Source of the DNA: Rhizoctonia solani
Taxonomy: Eukaryota; Basidiomycota; Agaricomycetes; Cantharellales; Ceratobasidiaceae
Direction of reading: 5' to 3'
DNA: 64,000 bases
Assembly: GCF_016906535.1 (NCBI RefSeq)
Contig: NC_057379.1
Location: forward strand, 1,798,001-1,862,000
Shown: positions 1-10,704 of the stretch, in pieces
Layout of the letters: the number at the start of each line of letters is the position of its first letter
How positions within the stretch are numbered: position 1 is the first letter of the stretch
The notes under the pieces: generated by a model
Told to the model about the DNA's origin: nothing
Seen by the model: the letters and a program-made list of their open reading frames with translations, nothing else
The model's database searches: none
Made by a program: the position numbers and the translations under genes

Positions 1-135
1 CTTATAGCGTCTGACCACCGTAGTTAGTTAGTTTGTTGTCGTAGGTAGACCCCTTGCCGCCTTACGCGGTTTTACTCAGTTCTATACGGCCTCAAGCGCC
101 CGCTACCTTGACGCCCCTTAAGGACGTCCAGGACA
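1..135 (+). repeat. 3' end of a family-B LTR, cut by the window edge
   Basis: The last 40 bases match, in sense orientation, the 3' end of the family-B LTRs at 14800-15382 and 20664-21246 (GACGTCC/TAGGACA end). It abuts pol-derived sequence of the old minus-strand element A0, so it is an LTR that landed in A0. The bases after it, CAATG (136-140), would be the right-hand TSD copy; the left copy lies outside the window. Only the LTR end is visible, so a solo LTR and a full element cannot be told apart. Confidence 0.7.
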
Positions 136-362
136 CAATGTGTTGTTTGAGGGCCTTGGATTCTGCATCTGTCATGCCGTAGATTGGTCCAGGGGAGAGT
201 TTGGCATCAGGAATAAGGTCAATTGCTATATTGTACTCCCAATGGGGAGGCAAGACCTTGAATTCCTCTTCACCAAACACTTTAGCAAATTTGCAGTATT
301 GCGTGGGGAGGTCTGCTAAAGGATTTGGATTGGCCTCTTCTTTGGATGCAATTTTGACTAGG
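136..362 (-). pseudogene. pol: A0 pol fragment (protease-RT linker)
   Basis: The minus strand encodes a stretch closely matching the protease-RT linker of A1-A3, including [11 protein letters not shown] and [15 protein letters not shown]. It ends at the B-type LTR junction on the left and at the A1 insertion site on the right (TSD TCAGG 363-367). There is no start or stop of its own and it is not a functional gene. Confidence 0.8.
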
Positions 363-367
363 TCAGG

Positions 368-928
368 TGTTATAACCTCCTTAACTATACCATCAGAATC
401 GGACGAATTTTCTATTATTTTTAGTATTTTTTACGGACTTGATATCTTTTGTTTTTCGATCACGTGATCTCGGCGCTTATTATGCCGAGATGCCGCGCCG
501 AGATGCCGTGCCAAGGGCGCTTAGGAGAAATCCACGCTTCTGCGCAGCCCGCAGCACGCTTCTCATTTGTCTTCTATACTTCTTTCTCCCACAAGCACAG
601 ACCATGTAGATAGTGTGCGTTGTCTATATATACAGCAGGGAAATTGCTTGGAAACACCAAGTCGATTTTACCTTGTCTCATACACATTGAGGAGGATTAG
701 TCAGCCAGCTAAGTAGCAGGCCCCAGTAGTACTCAGACGCTCACCACCCCTTAACTCACCACACCTCCAGGCCTAAGGCCCCTTCGCATTATTTAAAATA
801 GTAGTAGTCCGCCTTAAGCGGAAGTAGTATAGCCTTACTAGTTAGATTACGTACGTGTTGCCTGTAGTAGTACGGCCTTAAGCGCCCAACTCCACCAGCG
901 TGTGCCCACCTTACAGTGGTGCACAACA
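368..928 (+). repeat. A1 5' LTR
   Basis: 561 bp, TG...CA. It contains TCACGTGA plus CGGCGCTTAT at 460-480, a TATATATA box at 625-632, and 33 nt after the start of that box the segment CAAGTCGATTTTAC (658-671). This last segment is predicted to be the RNA 5' end because it is complementary to the primer site just inside the LTR. Confidence 0.95.
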
Positions 929-944
929 TTGTAAAATCAACTTG
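929..944 (+). other. A1 primer-binding site, self-complementary to the LTR
   Basis: Bases 931-944 (GTAAAATCAACTTG) directly follow the 5' LTR and are the reverse complement, with one mismatch, of LTR bases 658-671. No tRNA-type TGG start is present here. This is the layout of the Tf1/sushi group, where the folded RNA 5' end primes reverse transcription. The single mismatch lies at a former CpG. Confidence 0.7.
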
Positions 945-1446
945 TAGTAGGCTTGATTGACAAGGAGAAGACCCCCTGTACTAGCACAAGGGAAAACACC
1001 AGATTGGACTCGCCTTTTGTCTTGAATAATCAAACAGACGTTGGTCCCTGGTAGTACCAAATTGCTATAAGGCAGACGGGTTCTAATCCCCCGCATACCC
1101 CAAGTTTTGCCGGAACTCAGTAGTCAGCAACCCTAGACCACTGAAATACCCGCTTGCTGAAAACCCGCCCATATCACAACCGCCAGGTCTGCTGATTTGT
1201 TGTAGGGACAGTCCAACGCTAGGTACTAGACGCAAGGGTTTAGCGCCAGTATACTACAGAAAAACCGCTCATAAGTCCTGATATAGGCACTATCACCCCC
1301 ACACCATTTTCACCATTCCCTCCACCCGCTCTGGAGTCCCACACCCCTATCCTCGGCCTTCCTTGCGCTCCTCTCAACGTTCCATTCCATCCCACTCCCA
1401 ACCGGCCTCTCGCAGCACATCTCCCGCTCCGCAAGACTTGCCCAGG

Positions 1447-2630
1447 ATGGAACCAGAGCCGTCCCCTGCCGCTCTCCTCGAGGCTATCACAGCCCTCACA
1501 GCCACAGTCGGGTCCCTGCAGGACCAAATCCGTGCCCAAAGCCAGCAAATCACCAAGCTTAGGGCCATATGCAAGGAAACAGCGGACCTCCTTGGGGATA
1601 AAGATCAAGGAGCCCCCCAAACCAAGCCTGGCCCATCGACTGGGCCTATCACCCCTCCTACACATACAGGAGGGGAAGTCCACACTCCAGGCACGGTTAG
1701 GCCTGGACTCAAGGCCCCGTTCCGCCCCTCTAGAGGAACGGGTTATGACTCTGAAGAAGAAGAAGAACCCAGGAGAGTCCCAAAGAAGGAGCCTCGCGGA
1801 ACGCCAAGGAGCCTAAGCTCTCTTACTCCCTTTGATTCAGGGTCCAGCATCAAGCGGCCCAAGATGGATCTCCCTGACCCATACAAGGGGGATTCCAGGG
1901 GGAGAAAGGCAACCCAGTGGCTAGATTGCATGCTACTTTGGGTTGCGCTTCATCAAGACCAATTCAATGAAGAAGAGCAGATGGTCGTGTGGATATTATA
2001 CCACATGACAGACAAGGCGGCCGACTGGGCACTCCCCCTCATTGGGGCTATTATCAAGGGTGAGGGCAACCCCCATCCACCATCCCGGCCTTAACGGCCA
2101 AATTCAAAGAGGCCTTTGACAACCCCGATGCCAAAAGAGCTGCTGCCAGAAAAATTGCGGCTCTCTCCCAAACTACCACAACCTCCAAGTATGTCACGGA
2201 GTTCTGCAACCTCATGGCGGAATTAGACTGGAACAAAGAGGCCTATATTGCACAGTTCACGCAAGGCCTCCACTGGAAAGTCAAGGAACTGCTATCAACC
2301 AAGGATAGTGTTCCCGATGAACTTGAGGCAATTTTTGCGGCCTCTATTAAAATTGACAACATCCGCCGCAAAAATGAGGAGAATCGCCCAAAAAAGGCAC
2401 CAGCCAAGTCCCCGGCCACCGTGGCCACCTCCACTACCACCACCAGGGTCCGCCTATCCAAGGATCCCAACTACGTCACCCCAGAGGAAAGGGACCGCCG
2501 CCGCGCGTCTGGCCTTTGCGTCAAGTGCGGCCAAAAAGGGCATGGCATCAAACAATGCCCTAATGGTTGGAAAGCCACAATCAAGGAAGTGGCCAAGGTA
2601 GCAGAAGAGGAAGGGTCGGGAAAAGACTAA
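1447..2630 (+). pseudogene. gag: A1 gag (capsid plus CCHC nucleocapsid), frameshifted
   Basis: The start is the ATG beginning MEPEPSPAALLEAI, shared with A2 and A3. Gag packages the RNA into cytoplasmic particles. A predicted coiled segment (SLQDQIRAQSQQI) comes first, then the capsid-like region, then the knuckle CVKCGQKGHGIKQC near 2518-2562. Compared with A2 one base is missing near 2071-2090, so the frame stops at 2092-2094; the rest continues in another frame to the TAA at 2628-2630. A full Gag cannot be made without a compensating shift. Confidence 0.88.
2618..2624 (+). other. Slippery heptamer GGGAAAA at the A1 gag-pol junction
   Basis: In the gag frame the codons read TCG GGA AAA GAC TAA, which fits X XXY YYZ with X=G and Y=A. 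The pol frame is open in -1 across this point. The same heptamer is two codons before the gag stop in A0, A2, A3, B and D. Confidence 0.65.
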
Positions 2631-5600
2631 GGCCAAGGACTACCGTCAAGCCCCTGGCCCCTAAATTAGATGTGCATGTATTGGATTGCAAATTTGTATC
2701 TTTGGCTCTAGACTCGAATAAAAAGCCTCTCTTATTTATCAATCTCAAACTGCACAACTTCCCAACGGAACCTCTTAAAACTCTCATTGACTCAGGAGCC
2801 ACATTGAACTTCATCTCCCCCTCGATCGTGGAAAAATATAAAATACCAAAAACCCAGCTTGAAAATCCACGAGTTGTGAGAATGTTAGATGGTACCATAT
2901 CCCAGACTGGTTGCATTTGGCACCAGGTTCAACTTGCGGTCTCGGCCAATGGCCACTCCCACACTATTCCTTTCCTTGTTTGCCCCATAGGCAACACACC
3001 GGCTATTCTAGGCATGACATGGTTAACAGCAGAAGCTCCTTTGATTGATTGGCAACCGGGACTAGTCACCTTCCCTGAGCAAGTTCAAATTGCCTCCGAA
3101 GAAGAAGCGGACTCAGACCCTTTAGCAGATCTCCCCCCTCAATACCATGAGTTTGCTAAAGTCTTTGGCAAAGAAGAATTTAAGGTCCTCCCTCCACATA
3201 GGGAGTATGACATCTCTATAGACCTTGTCCCGGACGCCAAACTGACCCCTGGCCCTATATACGGCATGACGGATGCAGAATCTAAGGCGTTGAAACAACA
3301 CATTGACAAGGAATTGGCCACAGGAAAGATCCAACCCAGTACTTCCTCCGCAGGCGCCCCGGTTATGTTCATCAAAAAGGCAGATGGCTCTCTCAGATTG
3401 GTAGTCAACTATAGGAAGTTGAATGATGTCACACATAAAAACGTCTACCCGCTTCCCAGGCAAGATGACCTCATGGCCAAATTAAGGCATGCCAAGATGT
3501 TCACCAAACTGGATCTACGCTGGGGTTATAACAATGTCCGGATCAAGGAAGGGGACAAATGGAAGACAGCTTTCAGAACAAAGTACGGGTTGTTTGAATA
3601 CCTGGTGATGCCCTTTGGCCTTACCAACGCCCCGGCCGCATTTCAACACTTTATGAACAACCTGTTCAGGGATCTGATTGACGTCACAGTGGTGATTTAC
3701 CTGGATGATATTCTCATTTTCTCAGAAAGCCCAGAAGACCATCCAACCCATGTCAGAGAAGTACTGTCTTGACTTATGAAGAACCAGCTCTTTTGCAAAC
3801 TGTCAAAATGTCACTTCCACGTCACTACAGTCGATTATCTTGGCATTGTTATATCCCCATCAGGCTTCTCCATGGATCAGAAGAAGGTAGAGGCAGTTAC
3901 ATCCTGGCCTCAACCCAGAACGGTCAAACAGGTCCAGGCTTTCTTAGGCTTTGTTAACTACCTCCAACGGTTCATCCCCAATTTCAGTTCAGTAGCACGC
4001 CCTCTGCACAATCTTACCAGAAAGGAAACCCCCTGGTCATGGGGCGACCTAGAAGAAGCAGCATTTCAGGAGTTGAAGGCTCTTGTTACCAAGTCGCTGG
4101 TTCTCATCCATTCCAACCCAGGACTCCCCTATTACCTTGAAACCAACGCCTCAGGGGTTGCAATGGGAGCCATTCTTAGTCAGCGGGGCTCAGATAACCG
4201 ACTACATCCAATTGCCTACATGTCAAAATCGTTCTTGGGGGCAGAAGCCAACTATGACACCCATGATAAAGAACTTCTGGCTATCATCAAGGCATTGGAA
4301 GAATGGAGGATTTTCCTAGAAGCAACGGATAAACCAATCCAGGTGTTCACGGATCATAGAAACCTGGAATACTGGATGCAGGCACAAACCTTTAACCGCA
4401 GACACGCGCGATGGCGTATCTTCCTGAGCGACTTCAATTTTGAGATCCACTATTGCCCAGGAAAGCAGTCAGGAAAACCAGATGCCTTATTTAGATGGTC
4501 GGACTATATTGATGCACCCCAGGAACCGGAAATCATGCTACCTGCCGAAGTCTTTGCCAACACTTCAGAAGAAGAACTGGAAATAGTCACGGAAGTACGC
4601 TCCAAATTAAGGGAAGACCCCTCCCTTGAGCTGATCATACAGTTCTTGACAGAAGACGCGGACAATGCACCTCCCTCCATCCGGAAAGCCTATCGAGACT
4701 ATGACTGGGAAGAGGAGCTATTATGGTACCGCGGAAAATTAGTTGTCCCAGACTCGGAACCCCTCAAGGAACGGATATTGAAGGAATTCCATGACTCCCC
4801 GCTGGCAGGACACCCAGGACAGCAAAGGACGCTTGAACTTATCAGCAGATCCTATTGGTGGCCCGGAATGAAATCCTCAGCCAAAGAATGGGTCGAGTGT
4901 TGTCCGACTTGCCAAGCAAACCGCCGCGCCTGCGTACCTACCATTGCGCTAAAACCCTTGGAAGTTCCCCCCTTCCCTTTCCACACAATATCCTACAATT
5001 TCATCACGGGATTCCCCAAATCTAATGGGCACAATGCAATTCTGGTGGTAATCGATTCCTTCTCCAAGTTTGGTCATTTTATCCCAACCACAAAGAAGGT
5101 CACGGCCAAGGGACTAGCGGACCTATTCATTACCCACGTTTGGAAGTCACATGGACTGCCGGTCAAAACAGTCTCAGACCGCGGGACAACGTTCACGGGG
5201 AAATTCCTAAGAGCTCTATACCAACGCCTTGGGATCAAGCCCTCATTCTCATCGGCCTACCATCCGGAGTCAGACGGTCAAACAGAAAGGGTCAATCAAT
5301 TCATTGAGTTCTACCTGAGATCATACGTAGCAGCAGACCATTTGGACTGGGCCTCCTGGTTGCCGTTAGCGGAATACGCGTACAACAACGCTAAACACTC
5401 CGCCACCGGGAAAACCCCGTTTGAGTTGGTTTATGGAAGAAACCCGGTCATGAATCCTTCCAACGTCCCAGCAAACGTACCAGAAGCTGACAACGTGGCT
5501 GATACCCTGGCACAGGAATGGAAGGAAGCAGAATCCGCCCTGAGAATGACAAAAGAAAGGATGGCAGGAATCAAGGGAGTGACCCCGGAATATTCCATCG

Positions 5601-6039
5601 GAGAAAAAGTTTGGCTAGACGCTAAAAATGTGGAGATACGTTCTAACTCCAACAAACTGGACCCGAGACGCCTAGGTCCCTTCAAAATCACCAAAAAATC
5701 TCCAGCCATGCGTATTGCCTGGAACTCCCTGCAACCATGAAAATCCATGACGTATTCTATGTAGGGTTACTATCCAAAGTCCACAAGTCCCCTTCCCAAC
5801 CACTTCCGGAATGCCCTCCTCCTGAAACAATAGAAGGAGAGGAAGAATACGAAGTAGAGCAAATTATTGACTCTAAAAGACAACGTGGAAAGTGGTTCTA
5901 CCTGATCAAATGGAAAGGATATGGCCCAGAAGACAACTTGTGGGAACCAGAAGAACTGTTGGAACACAGCCAAAAAGAGATCAAGCGCTTCAACCAAGCT
6001 AGACTCAGAAAGGCTTGTGACGCCGCCAAGAGCCTTTAA
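2618..6039 (+). pseudogene. pol: A1 pol polyprotein, broken by a nonsense codon and frameshifts
   Basis: Order: protease ([10 protein letters not shown] near 2790), RT (YLDDIL near 3700), RNase H, integrase zinc finger (H-H-C-C, about 4790-4915), integrase core and a C-terminal chromodomain (about 5845-5960). Lesions: TGA at 3770-3772 where A2 has CGA; loss of a base near 5690 that throws the integrase C-terminus out of frame until about 5737; the first integrase catalytic Asp is Asn (AAT 4997-4999); the first RNase H Asp is Asn (AAC 4145-4147). The stop is TAA 6037-6039, just before the polypurine tract. Most substitutions fit C-to-T change at CpG. Confidence 0.9.
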
Positions 6040-6050
6040 GGGGGGGGCAA

Positions 6051-6611
6051 TGTTATAACCTCCTTAACTATACCATCAGAATCGGACGAATTTTCTATTA
6101 TTTTTAGTATTTTTTACGGACTTGATATCTTTTGTTTTTCGATCACGTGATCTCGGCGCTTATTATGCCGAGATGCCGCGCCGAGATGCCGTGCCAAGGG
6201 CGCTTAGGAGAAATCCACGCTTCTGCGCAGCCCGCAGCACGCTTCTCATTTGTCTTCTATACTTCTTTCTCCCACAAGCACAGACCATGTAGATAGTGTG
6301 CGTTGTCTATATATACAGCAGGGAAATTGCTTGGAAACACCAAGTCGATTTTACCTTGTCTCATACACATTGAGGAGGATTAGTCAGCCAGCTAAGTAGC
6401 AGGCCCCAGTAGTACTCAGACGCTCACCACCCCTTAACTCACCACACCTCCAGGCCTAAGGCCCCTTCGCATTATTTAAAATAGTAGTAGTCCGCCTTAA
6501 GCGGAAGTAGTATAGCCTTACTAGTTAGATTACGTACGTGTTGCCTGTAGTAGTACGGCCTTAAGCGCCCAACTCCACCAGCGTGTGCCCACCTTACAGT
6601 GGTGCACAACA
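6051..6611 (+). repeat. A1 3' LTR
   Basis: 561 bp, read as identical to 368-928 over its whole length. It is preceded by the purine run 6038-6047 that would prime plus-strand synthesis, and followed by the TSD copy TCAGG (6612-6616). Confidence 0.95.
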
Positions 6612-6754
6612 TCAGGGAAGGTTACTGTGCTGGAGACCCAGTCAATAAGGGGGGACTCCTGAGTGAGCCATGTCATGCCAAGTATGGCAGATGTATTCCC
6701 AATGGGGCATACTAAAAAAGGAATGGTATGTGAATGGCCATTGGCCATGACTGC
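6612..6754 (-). pseudogene. pol: A0 pol fragment (protease C-terminal side)
   Basis: The minus strand matches the family-A segment [18 protein letters not shown]...AILGMTWLT...PLIDW seen in A1 and A3. It is cut on the left by the A1 insertion and on the right by the solo B-type LTR (TSD ACTGC 6750-6754, ACCGC 7325-7329). Confidence 0.8.
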
Positions 6755-7324
6755 TGTCCTAAACGTCTGTAAGGACGTCAAGGGTGCAGGCGCTTGTGGC
6801 TGTGTAACTAGTACAAGTATACCACTTAAGGTGGCAAGGTTCTACCCTACAACGTCTATCTACCAACTACAATGACCAAGGCCTTAAGGGCAATGGCTAG
6901 TTATGTATGTACAATGGGGACAATGCTTAAGGCGTTGGAAGTGCTTAGTGATCTGGCTATAAGGCCTTGTACAGTTGGGGGATGCAACAAGAGGTAATTG
7001 ACCTGGGTGTTACCATGGTTGGTTGGCCTCCTTATATATTCTACAGAGAGCTATTTACAAATATATTATATCAAACACCTAATCCAATAAGAACCCCGCT
7101 CCTCAGTCAGCCTTACTCATGCATACATGTCACTGATGTGTCATGATGACATCATAGGTGGAGGTGGCTACATGTGCTGATTAAGCGCAGATAGGGACAT
7201 GGCTTGGCGCTTAGCGTATGATATAAGCACCAAAGTCATGTGATTGAAAATGTTGTCTGTTTATCTTTGTTTAAAATTGAGAAAATTGGAATAAATTCTG
7301 TGGTATCAGTTGTGTCTACAACAA
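6755..7324 (-). repeat. Solo family-B LTR in A0
   Basis: 570 bp, beginning TGTCCTAAACGTCTG and ending GTGTCTACAACA as read on the plus strand. It is alignable throughout to the B LTRs but with many C-to-T/G-to-A differences. It is flanked by ACTGC (6750-6754) and ACCGC (7325-7329), a TSD with one transition. A TATATATT segment lies near 7036. No internal sequence remains, so the element was lost by LTR-LTR recombination. Confidence 0.85.
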
Positions 7325-7356
7325 CCGCAAGTTAAACCTGGTGCCAAATGCAACCT

Positions 7357-8658
7357 GTTATAGAGTAGGGTTTTATGACTATGTAATTATATACAGAATA
7401 TAATAAAGTTATTAATAGATCAGTTATCTATGGATATAAAAGGCAATAGACTAGCTATATAAGGGTAATTTAGGTTAGTAATCAGGGTGATCCCTACACT
7501 TACCAAGTAATCAAGCAATTACTGCAGATGCAGGTGGTTGGTTATGCTTATACCTATAGTATGAAAGTTAGTATCAAGTCTTAGTTACCTACTACAATTT
7601 ATCTGGATTTGTTAGTAATTTATTTGACTGAGGTTGCACTCAGTTAAGGTGTATATGCCACTCTCAAGGCCTTAAACTCTCCCAACTGACTTACTCAAGA
7701 GGTTCAGGGTTGCCCTAGAGCCTTTCCTAGCTACCCAGTATCTGTTGGGACCTTGCTAGAGGCTATATGCGCCAAGATACCTCACAGGTTAAATTCAGTG
7801 AGCTTAAGAGGCTAAGAAAGCAAAATAAGACACTCTAAACTAAGTAAAGAAGATCTAATAGATCTTCAAGTTCACACAAGGGGTAAGAATGGGATGAAAA
7901 GATGATGTATTCAAAGAGTCTCCCTCAAGGGCTTTATATACCCCAGAGGGAGAACAAATAACTATATACATGATGTACAAAAGAGGAAGTTACATGAGAG
8001 GTACAGTCTGAGCTATTTGATACATAAAGACCAATTAGTCCCAATAAGTCCTAGTGGGATAGACCCAAGGCTATTTACAGAATGTTCTAGAGCATACATG
8101 ACTAAATTACATTAGTGTGAATGCTAAAAATAACCTTGAGGCAAGGTAGGATCTCATAGAAAAAGCTAGAAACTTAAATGGTTAGTATCTCCATCAGTTT
8201 GGCTCAGAATCAGACGATTCCTTTTTGAGAAGTGAGATGCCGGAGCCTCCGACCTATTGGTATTTGTCCGCATAGTAATATGCCTATTTCCCGCTGAGAT
8301 ATTGGCGTTGGCGCGCCCCGCCAACCTTTGGCGCTTATTTGCAATGACTAAGCGCTGGCGCTTGCATGCTTACTTGTACTTGTTCTATGGTCTGTAAGTA
8401 CTGTTCCTACATATGAATGTATGATACAAAATATGCTATAAATCATAGAAATAATAGTATAACCATTTTGCTTGATTAAACGTGTATATGCAAGCGCAAT
8501 GAGGAAATAAAGGATAAAAGGTCTCATAGCACTGCCAGTTTCCAAATATAGTAATGTTCATGCCCATATTTGGATAGAGCAAGTATTATTACTCCAGTTT
8601 GCACTATTTACTATTGGCAATTAGGGGCGCATATGTCTAAATTAGTCATTCCATAACA
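7357..8658 (-). mobile_element. X2: 1302-bp solo LTR of family X
   Basis: Starts TGTTATAG, ends CCATAACA, with the TSD CAACC at 7352-7356 and 8659-8663. No open frame of note. It shares ordered words with X1 (GCAGGTGGTTGGTTATG, a TCTGTTGGGAC block, a promoter-like segment) but is clearly diverged. On the minus strand a TATATAAAG box lies near 7932-7942, so I orient it minus. The size fits a long LTR; no gag or pol of this family is in the window. It could also be a non-coding LARD- or MITE-like unit. Confidence 0.75.
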
Positions 8659-9041
8659 CAACCAGTCTGAGATGTGGTACCATCTAACATCCTCACTACT
8701 TGTGGATTTTCAAGCAGGGTTTTTGGGATTTTGTGTTTTTCTACCAGGGAAGGGGATATAAAGTTGGAAGTGGCCCTGGAGTCTATGAGGGTTTTGATTG
8801 GGTCTGTCAGGAAGTTTTGAGCTAGTAGGTCTATGTATAGAAGGGGGCATTTATTTGAATCAAGGGCAATAGATACAAATTCTGATACAACAGAGTCTAC
8901 AGGCGTTTTGTTCTGAACCAAGGGTTTGACAGCAATCCTTGGTTTTAATCTTTTCCCAACACCTCATCCTCAGCTACTTTAGCAACCTCTTTGACTGTTG
9001 CTTTCCACCCATTGGGGCACTGTTTGATGCCATGCCCTTTT
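8659..9041 (-). pseudogene. A0 gag 3' end and pol 5' end
   Basis: The minus strand encodes the end of the zinc knuckle (PNGW equivalent near 9010), the slippery heptamer (8951-8957) and the start of pol with a DSR in place of the protease DSG. It then reads SNFISPSLVEKHKIPKT and MLDGTTSQTGC before the X2 insertion. The knuckle start and the rest of gag are missing because the sequence jumps into LTR sequence at about 9041. Confidence 0.8.
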
Positions 9042-9429
9042 TGGTGTGGTAGGTTAAACAAGTGGGGGTGAGCATGTAAACTTCTGGGGGCCAGCTACTT
9101 AGCTGGCTGGCTACCTTCTCTAATGAATAAGAGACAAGGCAAAATCAACTTGGGGTCTCCAAGCAATTTTCCTGCTGTTTATATAGACAGAGGGACTAAT
9201 TACATGTGGTCTGTGCGTGTGTGAATAGAAGACTACATGTGAAAAGAGAAGCATGCTATGGGCTGCACAGAAGCGTGGATTTCCCTTGGCATGGCATCTC
9301 AGCGTGGCATCTTGGCATCATAAGTGCCAAGATCACGTGATTGAAAAAGTAAAGATAAAGGGATTGTAAAAAATACTAAAAATATCAGAAAAATTGTCCA
9401 AATCCAGTGGTATATTTAAGGAGATTGTA
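9042..9429 (-). repeat. Truncated A0 5' LTR joined directly to gag
   Basis: Homologous to the first two thirds of family-A LTRs read on the minus strand: TGTTACA start at 9429, the CACGTGAT motif near 9331-9340 and a TATATAGAC segment near 9181. At about 9041 it passes directly into the A0 zinc-knuckle region, so the LTR 3' part, the leader and most of gag were deleted. Confidence 0.75.
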
Positions 9430-9847
9430 ACATAGTACAAGGGAAATCAGGTGATTGGACTTGCCTTTTGCTGTTAATAATCAAACCAGCATTGGTCCCA
9501 CCTAGTACTAAATTACTACAAGGCAGACAGTTTCTAATTGTCTGCATACCCCTGGTTGCTGCACCTTTTGTCAGCAGAGTTAGCCAGCAGATCCATCTGC
9601 TTGCAGAAACCTTGCTCCACATCACACCCAAACATGGCTGTTGATTGGTAGTAGAGACTGTCCAATGCTAGGCAGTTGATGCAAACTCTTAGCAATAGTA
9701 CAATAAAGCACTCATAAGTCCTGATATAGGCATTACCTGGCTGTTGTAGCCCCCATCATTCCCATTTGCCCATCATCACCTCTTGCACCCCCCTGCTTGT
9801 CCTCTAGGGCCTCTTCCCATGCTGGCAGGTCCTACCCCATTCATTCC

Positions 9848-10047
9848 ATGGCAACCTGCTCCCAGCCTCCCTCTTGAAGCCAAGCACAAGTCCATCAGGG
9901 AGACATGGAACCTGCACTACTGCCAACCCCCAATGTGGACAACTACAATGTTGGGGAAGTATCCCTTGCAAGGGTCATCTGCCTCCTCTAGGGGGTCCAA
10001 GGACAATTGGATTGCCTCAAACAAAAATTTGGCAAGCAAGCCAAAGC
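9848..10047 (+). pseudogene. gag: D gag 5' part
   Basis: An ATG at 9848 opens a nine-codon frame (MATCSQPPS) closed by TGA 9875-9877. Element B has the same nine-codon frame and stop (20158-20129). In the same frame the next ATG, at 9905, begins MEPALLPTPNVDNYNVGEVS, which aligns with the N-terminal coiled region of B gag and may be the true start. The frame then runs into element C at 10048. Confidence 0.65.
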
Positions 10048-10269
10048 TGTCAGAGCCAACAACTACCAAGAGGTAAAACCTAACTAGTTATTGCCTAATA
10101 TAGGACTTATCAACTAGTAGGACCTAACAAAGCTCAAGGCAATGCCAGGGAAGGGTAGGACAAGACCTATTTAAGTAAAGTGCACTATGCTATTAAGATA
10201 GCAGGGCTAAAACCAAGGCAGGGACTATTACACTCAAGGTGCACCTGATTGTATGCCAAGGGTAGGTAG

Positions 10270-10704
10270 TGTCATAAACAGAGGAAAATAGAACTAGCCG
10301 GAATTGAACCAGCTTGACCACTAAGCCATAGAGCCCTATTATTCCTCTGCTGACAACCCATGATTACACCTGCTACCCCCCAAATTTGGGCTTGGGCCAG
10401 CATGCAACCACTTGTACTGGTCATGTGACCGTGTCCAGGACACTGCCCCCCTTTTTTGGGTGGGCGGCGCCCCTGTGAAAAGTTTTTCCTGTGGTGGGAA
10501 TAGAACTGGTGTCCTTCCAAGTTCTACCAAGTGTCATAAACAGAGGAAAATAGAACTAGCCGGAATTGAACCAGCTTGACCACTAAGCCATAGAGCCCTA
10601 TTATTCCTCTGCTGACAACCCATGATTACACCTGCTACCCCCCAAATTTGGGCTTGGGCCAGCATGCAACCACTTGTACTGGTCATGTGACCGTGTCCAG
10701 GACA
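10270..10704 (-). mobile_element. T1: 435-bp TRIM (miniature LTR element)
   Basis: Two 173-bp direct terminal repeats (10270-10442 and 10532-10704), TGTC...GACA, read as identical. They enclose only 89 bp, and the TSD is GGTAG (10265-10269, 10705-10709). Read on the minus strand the internal part ends in a purine run (AAAAAAGGGGGGCAG) directly before the downstream LTR, a proper polypurine tract. No coding capacity. Each LTR carries a tRNA-like A-box/B-box pair (see next entry). A solo copy lies at 31887-32059. It must move with borrowed proteins. Confidence 0.88.
10547..10590 (-). promoter_or_regulatory. tRNA-like pol III boxes in the T1 LTR
   Basis: Minus strand: TGGCTTAGTGG (10590-10580) matches the tRNA A-box, and GGTTCAATTCC (10572-10562) matches the B-box except at one position, only 7 nt later. 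A TTTT run (10550-10547) follows 11 nt after. Real tRNA genes space the boxes by about 30 nt or more, so this looks like a tRNA whose middle has been lost. The same block is in the other T1 LTR and in T2. Whether it is transcribed cannot be seen. Confidence 0.45.

Larger units (their letters stand above)
368..6611 (+). mobile_element. Element A1: full-length Ty3/gypsy chromovirus (family A), coding regions broken
   Basis: Two 561-bp LTRs that read identically (368-928 and 6051-6611), start TGTTATAACC and end GCACAACA. The element is flanked by the 5-bp TSD TCAGG (363-367 and 6612-6616). Internal order is self-primer binding site, leader, gag, pol (protease, RT, RNase H, integrase, chromodomain), then a G-rich polypurine tract at about 6040-6047. 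It sits inside A0 pol in opposite orientation. Identical LTRs indicate a recent insertion, yet gag and pol carry several lesions (see their entries), so it was probably copied by proteins from another element. Confidence 0.95.
136..9429 (-). mobile_element. Element A0: old, broken family-A Ty3/gypsy element, split by three later insertions
   Basis: Minus-strand gag-pol pieces at 8659-9041, 7325-7356, 6612-6754 and 136-362 read in order as one family-A gag-pol (knuckle end, protease, start of RT). Each gap is filled by an element with its own TSD: X2 (7357-8658), a solo B LTR (6755-7324) and A1 (368-6611). The 5' LTR end (TGTTACA on the minus strand) lies at 9429, where the element abuts the leader of relic D. 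The sequence is rich in TG/CA where A1-A3 have CG, as expected of an old methylated copy. The 3' part lies beyond the left window edge. Confidence 0.75.

Noticed and set aside
1240..1683. Minus-strand 147-codon frame over A1 gag
   Set aside because: Shadow of the proline-rich gag region in another frame; no homology and no supporting context.
10270..10704. T1 as a pair of tRNA genes or a tandem SINE
   Set aside because: A- and B-box are too close for a tRNA, no acceptor stem or anticodon arm can be folded, and the TG...CA ends, polypurine tract and TSD fit an LTR element.
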